Part shown: positions 1 to 5,957 of the stretch, piece by piece
Numbering within the stretch: position 1 is the first letter of the stretch
Layout: each line of letters starts with the position of its first letter
Source of the DNA: an uncultured Lachnospiraceae bacterium
Lineage (GTDB): Bacteria > Bacillota_A > Clostridia > Lachnospirales > Lachnospiraceae
NCBI GenBank assembly: GCA_910588595.1
Contig: CAJUQU010000124.1
Location: 1-10,424, forward strand
Length of the DNA: 10,424 nt
Direction: 5' to 3'
The notes under the pieces: model-generated
What the model was told of the DNA's origin: nothing
The model's input: the letters and a program-made list of their open reading frames with translations, nothing else
The model's database searches: none
Translations under genes and position numbers: made by a program

Positions 1-240
1 CGATCTGACCACCGCAGTGATAAATTTGCCGTAGTACAGGGTGACATCGCCCGTGATATTCCACGCGAGCTGGTCGAAGTTCATGCCGCCGAACAGACCG
101 AGAACCGGGTTGATAATGTCATTTACCAGAGAAGAGACGATGCTGGTAAAGGCGCCGCCGATGATGATACCGACAGCCATGTCCATCACATTTCCCTTGC
201 TGATAAACTTCTTGAATTCCTCCAAAAACTTTTTTAACAT
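1..240 (-). CDS. mscL: Large-conductance mechanosensitive channel MscL, N-terminal part (cut by window edge)
   Basis: Eighty codons are visible. The product is the homopentameric inner-membrane channel that opens under extreme membrane tension and lets solutes out during hypo-osmotic shock. The start is typical of the family: an amphipathic N-terminal helix (LKKFLEEFKKFISKGN), then the pore-lining first membrane segment at about residues 17-45 with the glycine-rich stretch VGIIIGGAF and the conserved NDIINP motif at its end, then the periplasmic loop leading to YYGKFITAVV, where the second membrane segment begins. The last two visible residues (Arg79, Ser80) are unusual for TM2 entry, but two codons at an edge prove nothing. 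The C-terminal third lies outside the window. The ATG at 240 is preceded by AAAAAGGAGTG at good spacing. It is transcribed away from the ABC gene and has its own promoter. Confidence 0.95.
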   Translation of the reverse strand, partial: MLKKFLEEFKKFISKGNVMDMAVGIIIGGAFTSIVSSLVNDIINPVLGLFGGMNFDQLAWNITGDVTLYYGKFITAVVRS

Positions 241-323
241 GCGAGCACTCCTTTTTGTGAGATTGTACCTTGCCAGAGCAGCGGACACGAGAGATCATGT
301 CACTGCTGTGGCGCAACACGGCT

Positions 324-351
324 ATTATAGCACATTAGGGAGCACTGTAAA
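324..351 (-). promoter_or_regulatory. Predicted sigma-A promoter of mscL (extended -10)
   Basis: On the minus strand, TATAAT (324-329) is preceded by TGC, giving an extended -10, and by TTTACA (346-351) at a 16-bp spacing. It lies about 85 bp upstream of the mscL ATG. No other regulatory repeat is seen in the mscL leader. Confidence 0.6.
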
Positions 352-371
352 AGGCTTTTTGATCAAATTCT

Positions 372-2072
372 GTGACAGATTCGTGCACGAAAAATAGCAA
401 TTCGTGCACGAGTTTTTTTGCGCTCTGCAGGGAGTTGCTGAGCCTGATCCCGGTGATCATCGTTGGGATCATGGCGCCCATGCGTTCCTATATCATGCAG
501 CTATTGATCGATTCTTCAAGTTACAGGGATCTGCTGGAAAAATGCCTTATCGCCGCTGTTTTCAGCATCGGGGTGTTCATCTTTGAGTGGGTGAGCAAGA
601 AGAGCCAGGCGATCGTTGTGCGGGATATTGAAAAAGATATGCGCGATCGATTGATGCACAAGCTGTTTCACATCTCTGCCAATCAGTTTGAAAAAAAGGG
701 GCTTGCATATTATCTTTCAAAATTTACCACAGACATCAATATCATATTGAATGACGGGGTCAACAATATATACGGCATGATCATGCAGGTTGTCTTTGGG
801 GTTGTCGCCGTCATCTACCTGCTCTGCGTGGAACCGTTTATCCTGCTGATCGTAGCCGTAGTCAGTGCGGTGCAGTTTGTGATCCCGGGCATATTGAAAA
901 AGAAGATCGCTTCTTCAAGAAAAGAGTATACGGAAGCCCTGGAGGTCTATCTGGACGGAGTGAAAAGTGATCTGGGAGGTCATAAAGTCGTAAGAACCTT
1001 TGACGCCGTGAAGCAGATCCTGGGAAAGCAGCAAAAGCTGAGCGATTTTGTGTGCAGGAAAAATGAGTATTCCTGCCAGACGATGTATTGGGCACAGGCG
1101 TTGGCTTCTTTTGTAAACAACGGAGCTTTCCTGATCGTTTTGGGGAGCTGTATGTTCTTTGCCGTGGCAGGCAGGATCACGATCGGCGAGATCGTGGCGA
1201 TCACAAACATGATGAATTTCGTTTTGACGCCGTGCAGGGCTATTTCCAACGGAATGATCCAGCTAAAAGCGATGGAGAAGGTGACGGCTGAATTGGAAGA
1301 TCTGCTGGGACAGGAGAGCGAAAACGACAACAAAGAGCACCTTGAAGAGGCGATACAGGAGATCTGTCTGGAAGATGTCGATCAGAAGATCAGCGAGACT
1401 TTTTCGCTGGATAAACTGACACTGACCTTTGAGAAAGGCAGGAAATATGCCATTGTCGGCAAAAGCGGGAGCGGAAAATCAAGCATCATAAAATTGCTGA
1501 CAGAGTACGGACCGGGCTACACAGGCAGGGTTCTGATCAACGGGCGCGAGCTTTCAGGACTGAACAGGGAAAGTATCATGCATATAAGCCCGGTCTGCTA
1601 CCAGCAGACCTACATATTCAACGACACGGTTTTCAACAACGTAGCCTTGTATCAGGATTTCCCAAAAGGCGAGGTCATCGAGGCACTGCGGAAGGCAGGT
1701 ATCTATGATACGATCCAGAAACTTCCGGATGGCGTAGATGAAAAGATCCAGGAGAACGGGAAGAATTTTTCGGGCGGTGAACTGCAGCGGATCGCTCTGG
1801 CGAGACTGTTTTTGAGAAATAAAGCAATGACCTTTCTCGACGAGATCACATCGGGGCTTGACAATGCCACCGCTTATGAGATTGAGAAGAGACTGTTGGA
1901 TGAAGATATGACGATCATCAGCATCACCCACAGATACAATAAAACACTTATACAGAAATACGATGAGATCATTGTGATGGGGGAAGGCAAGATCGTGGAG
2001 AGCGGAACGTTTGACGCGTTGATGGAAAAAGAAGGAGAATTTTTCCAATTATACAAAGTCCTCAGTGAATAA
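372..2072 (+). CDS. ABC exporter half-transporter (fused membrane and ATPase domains), 5' end probably rearranged
   Basis: 566 residues in the order membrane domain then ATPase, as in the MdlB/MsbA-like exporter class. Roughly six membrane segments lie at residues 21-45, 58-77, 137-152, 155-173, 245-267 and 272-294. The ATPase has Walker A GKSGSGKS (363-370, Lys369), Q-loop Gln411/412, signature SGGELQR (467-473), Walker B MTFLDE (Asp490, Glu491), D-loop SGLD and H-loop His520. It should use ATP to move a substrate out of the cell, but the substrate cannot be told. Half-transporters dimerise, and no partner gene is beside it. Oddities: the region where the A-loop aromatic normally sits (about 331-345) has no Tyr or clear aromatic equivalent. 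The only in-frame start is GTG at 372, since TGA lies at 360-362; it has no good ribosome site, and the first 14 codons are overlain by two palindromes that look like operators. The true N-terminus may have been lost. Confidence 0.85.
   Translation: MTDSCTKNSNSCTSFFALCRELLSLIPVIIVGIMAPMRSYIMQLLIDSSSYRDLLEKCLIAAVFSIGVFIFEWVSKKSQAIVVRDIEKDMRDRLMHKLFHISANQFEKKGLAYYLSKFTTDINIILNDGVNNIYGMIMQVVFGVVAVIYLLCVEPFILLIVAVVSAVQFVIPGILKKKIASSRKEYTEALEVYLDGVKSDLGGHKVVRTFDAVKQILGKQQKLSDFVCRKNEYSCQTMYWAQALASFVNNGAFLIVLGSCMFFAVAGRITIGEIVAITNMMNFVLTPCRAISNGMIQLKAMEKVTAELEDLLGQESENDNKEHLEEAIQEICLEDVDQKISETFSLDKLTLTFEKGRKYAIVGKSGSGKSSIIKLLTEYGPGYTGRVLINGRELSGLNRESIMHISPVCYQQTYIFNDTVFNNVALYQDFPKGEVIEALRKAGIYDTIQKLPDGVDEKIQENGKNFSGGELQRIALARLFLRNKAMTFLDEITSGLDNATAYEIEKRLLDEDMTIISITHRYNKTLIQKYDEIIVMGEGKIVESGTFDALMEKEGEFFQLYKVLSE
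380..411. promoter_or_regulatory. Two copies of palindrome TCGTGCACGA, putative repressor operators
   Basis: The perfect palindrome TCGTGCACGA occurs at 381-390 (extending to 12 bp, TTCGTGCACGAA, at 380-391) and again at 402-411, 21 bp apart centre to centre, i.e. two helical turns on the same face. A -35-like GTGACA (372-377) lies just before the first copy. A weak -10-like TAGCAA (395-400) follows at 17 bp and lies between the two copies. This is the layout of a promoter blocked by a dimeric repressor (MarR-type would fit, by inference only), yet it overlaps the annotated 5' end of the ABC gene. Confidence 0.5.
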
Positions 2073-2087
2073 AAAACACTCCATACC

Positions 2088-2140
2088 CACTGTCGCAGAG
2101 ATGCCAATGACTCGGCGGCTTTGCGACAGTGCTTTCTTCA
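2088..2140. terminator. Intrinsic terminator between convergent genes, probably bidirectional
   Basis: CACTGTCGCAGAG (2088-2100) pairs with CTTTGCGACAGTG (2119-2131) over 13 positions with one G-U wobble. It is followed by CTTTCTTC on the plus strand. On the minus strand a run of six T (complement of 2071-2076) lies about 11 nt beyond the stem. It sits 15 bp after the ABC stop and just beyond the S51 peptidase stop, so it can serve both. Confidence 0.7.
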
Positions 2141-2172
2141 ACATGAAATACATTTCATTTATAGTCGTCTCG

Positions 2173-2733
2173 CTATTCCCCGATTATTGCCATGTCGTCT
2201 GGAAGATTACGGATAACAAGTGCGCATGTATTTGTGAGCCGTACATTACTTTTTAAGGGATAGGGCAGTTTTCCCCTTTTTTCTCCTGTTACGCAGTGGA
2301 CGTCTAACCTGGTGTCGATCAATCCCAGATTGCCTTCCAGATTGTTGGCAAAAATGATACTTCCGGCGCTTACCCCTATTACCATGCCATTGTCGTTGAT
2401 ATACGCCGTCAAAGACTTATAAAACCCGGTGTCGTTGATCCTTTCAAGCAGATAACGTGTATTTCCGCCACACAAATATACCACATCATACTGTTGCAGC
2501 TTCTCAAACGCCATCCCGGCGTGCAGATCCCATACGTCAATATTCTTGTCTGAAATACCGCACTTTAGCAGATCATTCATACATTTTGGCAGAACTGCTA
2601 TCGCATCGGCATCTATTGCCGCGGTAGGGATAAATAAGGCTTTTACCGCAGACATATCTTTCCCTGCCATATCCACGAAGCACTCCTTGATCTCTTCAGT
2701 TTCTAACCCCGCTGATGTTACTAATATCCTCAT
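2173..2733 (-). CDS. Peptidase S51 family protein (dipeptidase E / cyanophycinase-like)
   Basis: 186 residues, somewhat shorter than the roughly 200-230 of typical peptidase E proteins. The S51 fold is recognisable: N-terminal strand MRILVTSAGL, the LFIPTAA strand, the oxyanion-region motif YLCGGNTRYLL (86-96), the nucleophile elbow GVSAGSIIF with Ser122, and downstream Asp140 and His146 as possible triad partners. Known members are cytoplasmic serine peptidases that cleave Asp-X dipeptides or Asp-derived polymers; which substrate applies here is not determined. The ATG at 2733 has ribosome site AGGAGGA (2741-2746) seven bases away, overlapping the stop of the upstream XRE gene. The gap between the two genes is 12 bp, so they are translationally close and co-transcribed. 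The gene ends just before the hairpin at 2088-2140. Confidence 0.8.
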   Translation of the reverse strand: MRILVTSAGLETEEIKECFVDMAGKDMSAVKALFIPTAAIDADAIAVLPKCMNDLLKCGISDKNIDVWDLHAGMAFEKLQQYDVVYLCGGNTRYLLERINDTGFYKSLTAYINDNGMVIGVSAGSIIFANNLEGNLGLIDTRLDVHCVTGEKRGKLPYPLKSNVRLTNTCALVIRNLPDDMAIIGE

Positions 2734-2745
2734 GTTTCTATCCTC

Positions 2746-3363
2746 CTATTCTGGCCAGTTCATCTGCTCATCGGAGATACCGAATCGCCGGCACTCATCG
2801 CACACAGATTCTTTTTCAGTCTGATTTCCGATCTGATATTTTAAGATCCTGTCTTTAAACACGATGTATTTGACGTTTCCTGCCTTAAAATCAACAAACC
2901 AATGCTGATTTGTATCAGGATCGGACCGCATGACTTTGGCGATCTGCTCCGGGAAATCGTTCCTGTCGCTTGAAAAGAACAGCACAGTCCAATATTTCGG
3001 TTTCCCGTCGGTATTCCACAGTTCGATTTTATGAATATTGAGACAAGCAATAATACTGTCATCCACGATGCTTTCTTTAATCAATATGCCCTCATACAAT
3101 TCCTGTTTCCTTTTTTGGATCGCATTATTGCCGCAGGTATGAACCTCTTTGACCTCATTGAGGGTCAATGCATCTTTTAACAAAATATCCATAGATACCT
3201 GAAAAACTTCTCCCAGTATCAATAGTTTTTCTGTCTCCGGCAATGCAATGTCAGCTTCCCATTTGGATATGGACTGCCTGCTGACATTGCATATGGATGC
3301 AAGTTCTTCCTGAGTCATGCCGTTTGATTTTCTGAGCCGTATGATTTTTTCAGATAATTTCAT
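2746..3363 (-). CDS. XRE-family transcriptional regulator with unrecognised C-terminal domain
   Basis: 205 residues. Residues 2-60 are a classic HTH_3 DNA-binding domain (MKLSEKIIRLRKSNG, then MTQEELASICNVSRQSISKWE as the helix-turn-helix, then PETEKLLILGEVFQVSMDILL). Residues from about 80 to 205 form a mixed alpha/beta region rich in aromatic residues (KYWTVLFFSSD, HWFVDFKAGNVKYIVF) that I do not recognise; it could sense a ligand or partner. Start choice: an in-frame GTG lies at 3369, but the ribosome site AGGAGG (3371-3376) is only 1 nt from it and 7 nt from the ATG at 3363, so the ATG is chosen. A possible -10 (TATACT, complement of 3388-3393) lies upstream with no convincing -35. It heads an operon with the S51 peptidase, which it may regulate. 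Confidence 0.85.
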   Translation of the reverse strand: MKLSEKIIRLRKSNGMTQEELASICNVSRQSISKWEADIALPETEKLLILGEVFQVSMDILLKDALTLNEVKEVHTCGNNAIQKRKQELYEGILIKESIVDDSIIACLNIHKIELWNTDGKPKYWTVLFFSSDRNDFPEQIAKVMRSDPDTNQHWFVDFKAGNVKYIVFKDRILKYQIGNQTEKESVCDECRRFGISDEQMNWPE

Positions 3364-3370
3364 TGTCACG

Positions 3371-3376
3371 CCTCCT
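3371..3376 (-). promoter_or_regulatory. Ribosome binding site AGGAGG that decides the XRE start
   Basis: A perfect AGGAGG on the minus strand is 7 nt from ATG 3363 but only 1 nt from the alternative GTG 3369. It therefore supports the ATG. Confidence 0.75.
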
Positions 3377-3421
3377 CATTCATATATAGTATACAGGATA
3401 ACAATACGAATTACCACCAAC

Positions 3422-3603
3422 ATCAAAGTGCTTTTGGGCAACTTGCGGTTGCAGCCATCGCGACCATTACAATCATGGTAATATACAAATCGAATCTGCC
3501 CATGCGCATCAAAAAAATCCTCAAAATTGAGGAAAGCGGTGAAAATGACTATAAAGAAAATCACCACAAAAAAGACGCCCGCCACTGCTGTGACAAGCGC
3601 CCT
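3422..3603 (-). pseudogene. Probable broken small membrane protein (two predicted helices in different frames)
   Basis: Reading leftward from the HIT stop, one frame gives a strongly hydrophobic segment (LVTAVAGVFFVVIFFIVIF, about 3592-3536) followed by TAFLNFEDF. A second frame, joined at a run of seven T (complement of 3511-3517), gives RMGRFDLYITMIVMVAMA and ATASCPKAL, then TGA at 3422-3424. Removing one T from the run joins them into one reading frame of about 60 codons with two membrane helices. No clear start codon with a ribosome site exists; GTG at 3585 is possible but lies within the first helix, and the frame continues from HIT after its TGA. I infer a decayed gene or a sequencing indel. 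Without the join, this is simply a 240-bp spacer. Confidence 0.35.
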
Positions 3604-4071
3604 TCAAATCTGTCCTTCTTTTTCCAGCAATTTCTCCAATTCGCTGCGCAAACGGGCTTTTAAGTCCTCCAGTTCCTCCGGCGTCGGCAAAAATTCATCA
3701 GACACCAGCTCCGCACCCAGTTTCCAGACAGGTCCGCCCGTCTCCGTGTCCCCTTTTCGCCTGGGGAAGATATGCCAGTGCATATGCATGCCGTCTCCTG
3801 CCCCCAGAAGTTCATAATTGAGTTTGTCCGGCTGAAATGCATTGTAGACGGCCTCTGCCACGATCGCCATTTCATGAAGAAACCGATCCCTGAAAGACGG
3901 CTCCAGAAAGTGCAGTTCGGTTGCGTGCTCCTTGCACAGGAACAGGGAATATCCTTTGATGCGCTGGTGGTCTCCGATCACGACATATCCCGTGCTCAAT
4001 TCTTTGACAAAATACGGATTCCTGCCGCTCTTTGTCAGTTCGATCCGCTCGCAGACCATACAGTTTCCCAT
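3604..4071 (-). CDS. HIT-family (histidine triad) protein
   Basis: 155 residues. HIT proteins are cytosolic nucleotide hydrolases or transferases acting on nucleotide phosphoramidates, dinucleoside polyphosphates and similar molecules. The diagnostic active site is HMHWHIFPR with His96, His98 and His100, preceded by YELLGAGDG, matching the HxHxHxx triad. The N-terminus has a CMVC pair plus Cys46 and His49 (LCKEHA), which could bind a metal, as in some HIT subgroups. The last 30 residues are a charged helix (PEELEDLKARLRSELEKLLE), possibly a coiled coil. Start: an upstream ATG at 4095 would add eight residues, but AGGGAGG just upstream of 4071 is at the right spacing for MGNCMVC, and that start fits the family. 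The physiological substrate is unknown. Confidence 0.85.
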   Translation of the reverse strand: MGNCMVCERIELTKSGRNPYFVKELSTGYVVIGDHQRIKGYSLFLCKEHATELHFLEPSFRDRFLHEMAIVAEAVYNAFQPDKLNYELLGAGDGMHMHWHIFPRRKGDTETGGPVWKLGAELVSDEFLPTPEELEDLKARLRSELEKLLEKEGQI

Positions 4072-4149
4072 CGGTTTTCCCTCCCTTGAAATCATAATAT
4101 CATTTCATTGTCTCAAGAGCATCAAGCCCTCAGTGCATTCACTGTCATT

Positions 4150-4182
4150 GCTGTTTACACCTCCGCAGACGCAGTGAACAGC
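4150..4182 (-). repeat. Hairpin between the HIT gene and its upstream neighbour
   Basis: GCTGTTTAC (4150-4158) pairs with GTGAACAGC (4174-4182), nine positions with one wobble and a 15-nt loop. It lies 10 bp beyond the stop of the frameshifted gene but has no T-run on the minus strand, so it is only a weak candidate terminator. Confidence 0.35.
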
Positions 4183-4192
4183 GAATTGACGC

Positions 4193-4695
4193 TCATGTCT
4201 CCTGAATGTTGTCAAATATCGTGCCCGAAGGTTCCCGCAGGCAGTATTTTACTTGATCCATATTGTCGTCGGAGATTGCATACCAGCTTTCTTTGAGCGT
4301 CATTTCAAAAGTTTTTTCCATCTCCAGTTCCGGGTAGGACAGACATTGGATCAACTCGCTGGCTGTGACGGCGAGCAGATTTCCTGTAGGGAGATGGAGC
4401 CATTTTGATGCGGCGGGAATCTGGTCATCGTATTCAAAGCTGCATTCTTTTTCAGCGCCATCGATAAGCCAGAGGATCATCTTGCCGCTGTTGCAAAATT
4501 CCCTGATGCATTTTGTCTCCCGTTCCCTCACGTCGTTCCACGCCTCGCCGGGGAAATCAAATATAAGTTCGGAATTACCGGATGTGTCAAGCAGTACATC
4601 CATAGCATAGAGCATGTCACTGTCCAGTTCATTCAAAAACCCTGATCGATCAGGACGAATCCGTCCTGCATATCGCAATTCAGATCAAATATCAT
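4193..4695 (-). pseudogene. Unrecognised protein gene with a single-base frameshift near its 5' end
   Basis: The long open frame begins in mid-gene without a ribosome site. In another frame an ATG at 4695, with AAAGGAGT (4706-4713) upstream, starts MIFDLNCDMQDGFVLIDQGF and then hits TGA. Adding one T to the five-T run in GGGTTTTTGAATG (around 4635-4640) joins the two frames into about 167 codons, continuing LNELDSDMLYAMDVLL and ending REPSGTIFDNIQET. The joined protein is acidic and looks soluble. It has aromatic-rich stretches (KMILWLIDG, SKWLHLPTGNLLAVTASEL, KESWYAI) and no motif I recognise. A signal peptide or membrane helix is absent. It has its own promoter with an inverted repeat. It is either a fresh frameshift mutation or an assembly indel in a homopolymer. 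Confidence 0.6.
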
Positions 4696-4728
4696 GGTGC
4701 GATCCACTCCTTTGTCTATGATAATCCT

Positions 4729-4757
4729 ATCTTATCACACCTGCGGGGGTGTGACAA
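4729..4757 (-). promoter_or_regulatory. Promoter with an inverted-repeat operator filling the spacer
   Basis: On the minus strand TTGTCA (4752-4757) and TAAGAT (4729-4734) are 17 bp apart. The spacer plus the last -35 bases form a perfect 7-bp inverted repeat TCACACC-N6-GGTGTGA (4735-4741 / 4748-4754). It lies 34 bp upstream of the ATG at 4695, so it should drive the frameshifted gene, and a repressor or spacer-twisting activator could bind there. Confidence 0.6.
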
Positions 4758-4813
4758 GTACTACAATCCGCGGCTTGTTTTTCGCTCTGTTTCATGAATG
4801 GGAAATGCCCATG

Positions 4814-4942
4814 CTGCCTTTTTTATGCGCAGCCCCGTGCAGAGGAACTAAGCCGCAAGGCGGCGCACGGGGCGCGCGGCGAGTAGGGGAGAAGGTCGTT
4901 CCCCTACTCGATTGCATAAAATCATTTGGGGGAGTGGGGCAG
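4814..4942. repeat. Multi-stem palindromic element (nested hairpins) in non-coding DNA
   Basis: An outer stem TTTTATGC (4821-4828) / GCATAAAA (4914-4921), with CTGCC (4814-4818) / GGCAG (4938-4942) further out, encloses two perfect hairpins. These are GCCCCGTGC (4832-4840) / GCACGGGGC (4865-4873), containing an inner GCC-GCAA-GGC tetraloop hairpin, and CGAGTAGGGG (4880-4889) / CCCCTACTCG (4901-4910). Four independent perfect stems nested in about 100 bp form a cloverleaf-like fold. It could be a structured RNA or a non-autonomous palindromic repeat. No coding frame here is credible. Confidence 0.6.
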
Positions 4943-5002
4943 AAAAATTTCTCACTTGATCGTGGTATTGTGCGGGTATATGTGATAGTATGTTGTTAAT
5001 AA

Positions 5003-5173
5003 GGAACTGTAGGAAAATAACCGATGCAACTTGCGCAGGATATTTCTTCGAGGTGAAATTGCTAAAGCAATTGTCAAAAAACGTAGGCGTAGCGGGCTGC
5101 GGCGAGGCTTTTTGATATGCATAATCGGAGAAATAGGCAAGTCAAGATGTGTCAGTTATTTTTCTACAGTTCC
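5003..5173. mobile_element. MITE-like element with 19-bp terminal inverted repeats
   Basis: GGAACTGTAGGAAAATAAC at 5003-5021 is mirrored by GTTATTTTTCTACAGTTCC at 5155-5173 (18 of 19 positions). TAA lies immediately outside both ends (5000-5002 and 5174-5176), consistent with a 3-bp target duplication. The 171-bp interior has no transposase but holds further hairpins: AATTGC-TAAA-GCAATT (5057-5072) and a central CGTAG-CGGG-CTGCG (5089-5102) set within CAAAAA...TTTTTG. A related central hairpin occurs at the right edge of the window. Mobilisation would need a transposase supplied elsewhere. Together with 4814-4942 it accounts for most of the gene-free stretch 4760-5270. Confidence 0.7.
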
Positions 5174-5270
5174 TAAGGTGGCGGTCATGTTGAGACTGCG
5201 CCGCTGCCTGCAGGGTATGTGACAGACAATAGATTATGAAAATCATGGAGAACAGGGCGGAGGTGAGGCG

Positions 5271-5948
5271 ATGGCAGAGATGATCTGGTGGATCATGGAG
5301 ACAGGCATCAGCGCGCTTGTCATCACGACGATCGTGGATATCATAGTGATGGGGAGTTATCGGTTAAAGATCGCGCCGCCGTGCGAAGTTTCCCGATATA
5401 TGGTCCGCAAAGAAAACCGCATCGACATACAGAAGGGAAATGAGTGCGCAGGCTATGCCACGGCGTATCTCCTGCGCCACTATGATATCCCGGCAGACGG
5501 AGCGGAGATTTACCAAAAGATGCCCTTCAAAGCCTCCGACGGGTGCGTTCCGCCCAAGGGGATCCGGAAGGTGCTCGAAAGCTACGGGTTTCGGGCAAGA
5601 TACTGCGCCGGAAACCTGAATGCACTAAAGAGAGAGGTATGTAAGGGCGCACCCGTCATAGTGTTCATAAAGTCCAGGGCAGACCGGAAATGGCTGCACT
5701 TTGTCCCTGTCGTCGGCTTTGACGAGGACAATCTCTATCTGGCGGACTCAGCGGCAGGGGTTGCCAACTGCGGCGAGCGCGGGTACAACAGAAAGATCAG
5801 CACGAAAGATTTCCTGGTGCTGTGGAATACCGCGATGTTAAAAATGCCATTGTATGCGCGTACATTTTATGCGGTGGACAGGAGACAGGATGCCACTTGT
5901 GGATGTTATTGTAACCCGGCTGATACAAATTGTGGAAAGCATGAATGA
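5271..5948 (+). CDS. Membrane-anchored C39-like papain-fold cysteine peptidase homologue
   Basis: 225 residues. A hydrophobic helix at about 11-28 (GISALVITTIVDIIVMGS) probably anchors it to the membrane. The rest matches the peptidase C39-like (BtrH/papain) fold: Gln54 and Cys59 in QKGNECAGYATAYLLRHY, then PPKGIRKVLESYGF, the strand APVIVFIKS, His143 in WLHFVPVVGFD, and Asp159 in NLYLADSAAG, giving a plausible Gln/Cys/His/Asp active site. True C39 peptidases cut double-glycine leaders, but here no ABC domain is fused and no leader peptide gene is seen, so the substrate is unknown. The C-terminus is cysteine-rich (CGCYCNPADTNC, 210-221), which could bind metal or form disulfides. ATG 5271 follows GGAGGTGAGG at good spacing. 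The next gene starts 9 bp after its stop. Confidence 0.75.
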   Translation: MAEMIWWIMETGISALVITTIVDIIVMGSYRLKIAPPCEVSRYMVRKENRIDIQKGNECAGYATAYLLRHYDIPADGAEIYQKMPFKASDGCVPPKGIRKVLESYGFRARYCAGNLNALKREVCKGAPVIVFIKSRADRKWLHFVPVVGFDEDNLYLADSAAGVANCGERGYNRKISTKDFLVLWNTAMLKMPLYARTFYAVDRRQDATCGCYCNPADTNCGKHE

Positions 5949-5957
5949 AGGCAGGTA

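Noticed and set aside
41..397. 118-codon plus-strand open frame over the mscL start
   Set aside because: It is antisense to clear mscL coding sequence and its promoter and has no family features of its own.
4150..4182. Terminator of the frameshifted gene
   Set aside because: The stem is good but has no T-run on the minus strand, so it is kept only as a hairpin.
4694..4999. 101-codon plus-strand open frame in the gene-free stretch
   Set aside because: It starts antisense to a ribosome site and runs through the nested palindromes. Its protein is compositionally random, with no ribosome site.
5271..5948. Bacteriocin-processing C39 peptidase
   Set aside because: No fused or adjacent transporter, no double-glycine leader peptide gene and no modification enzymes are visible, so only the fold is claimed.
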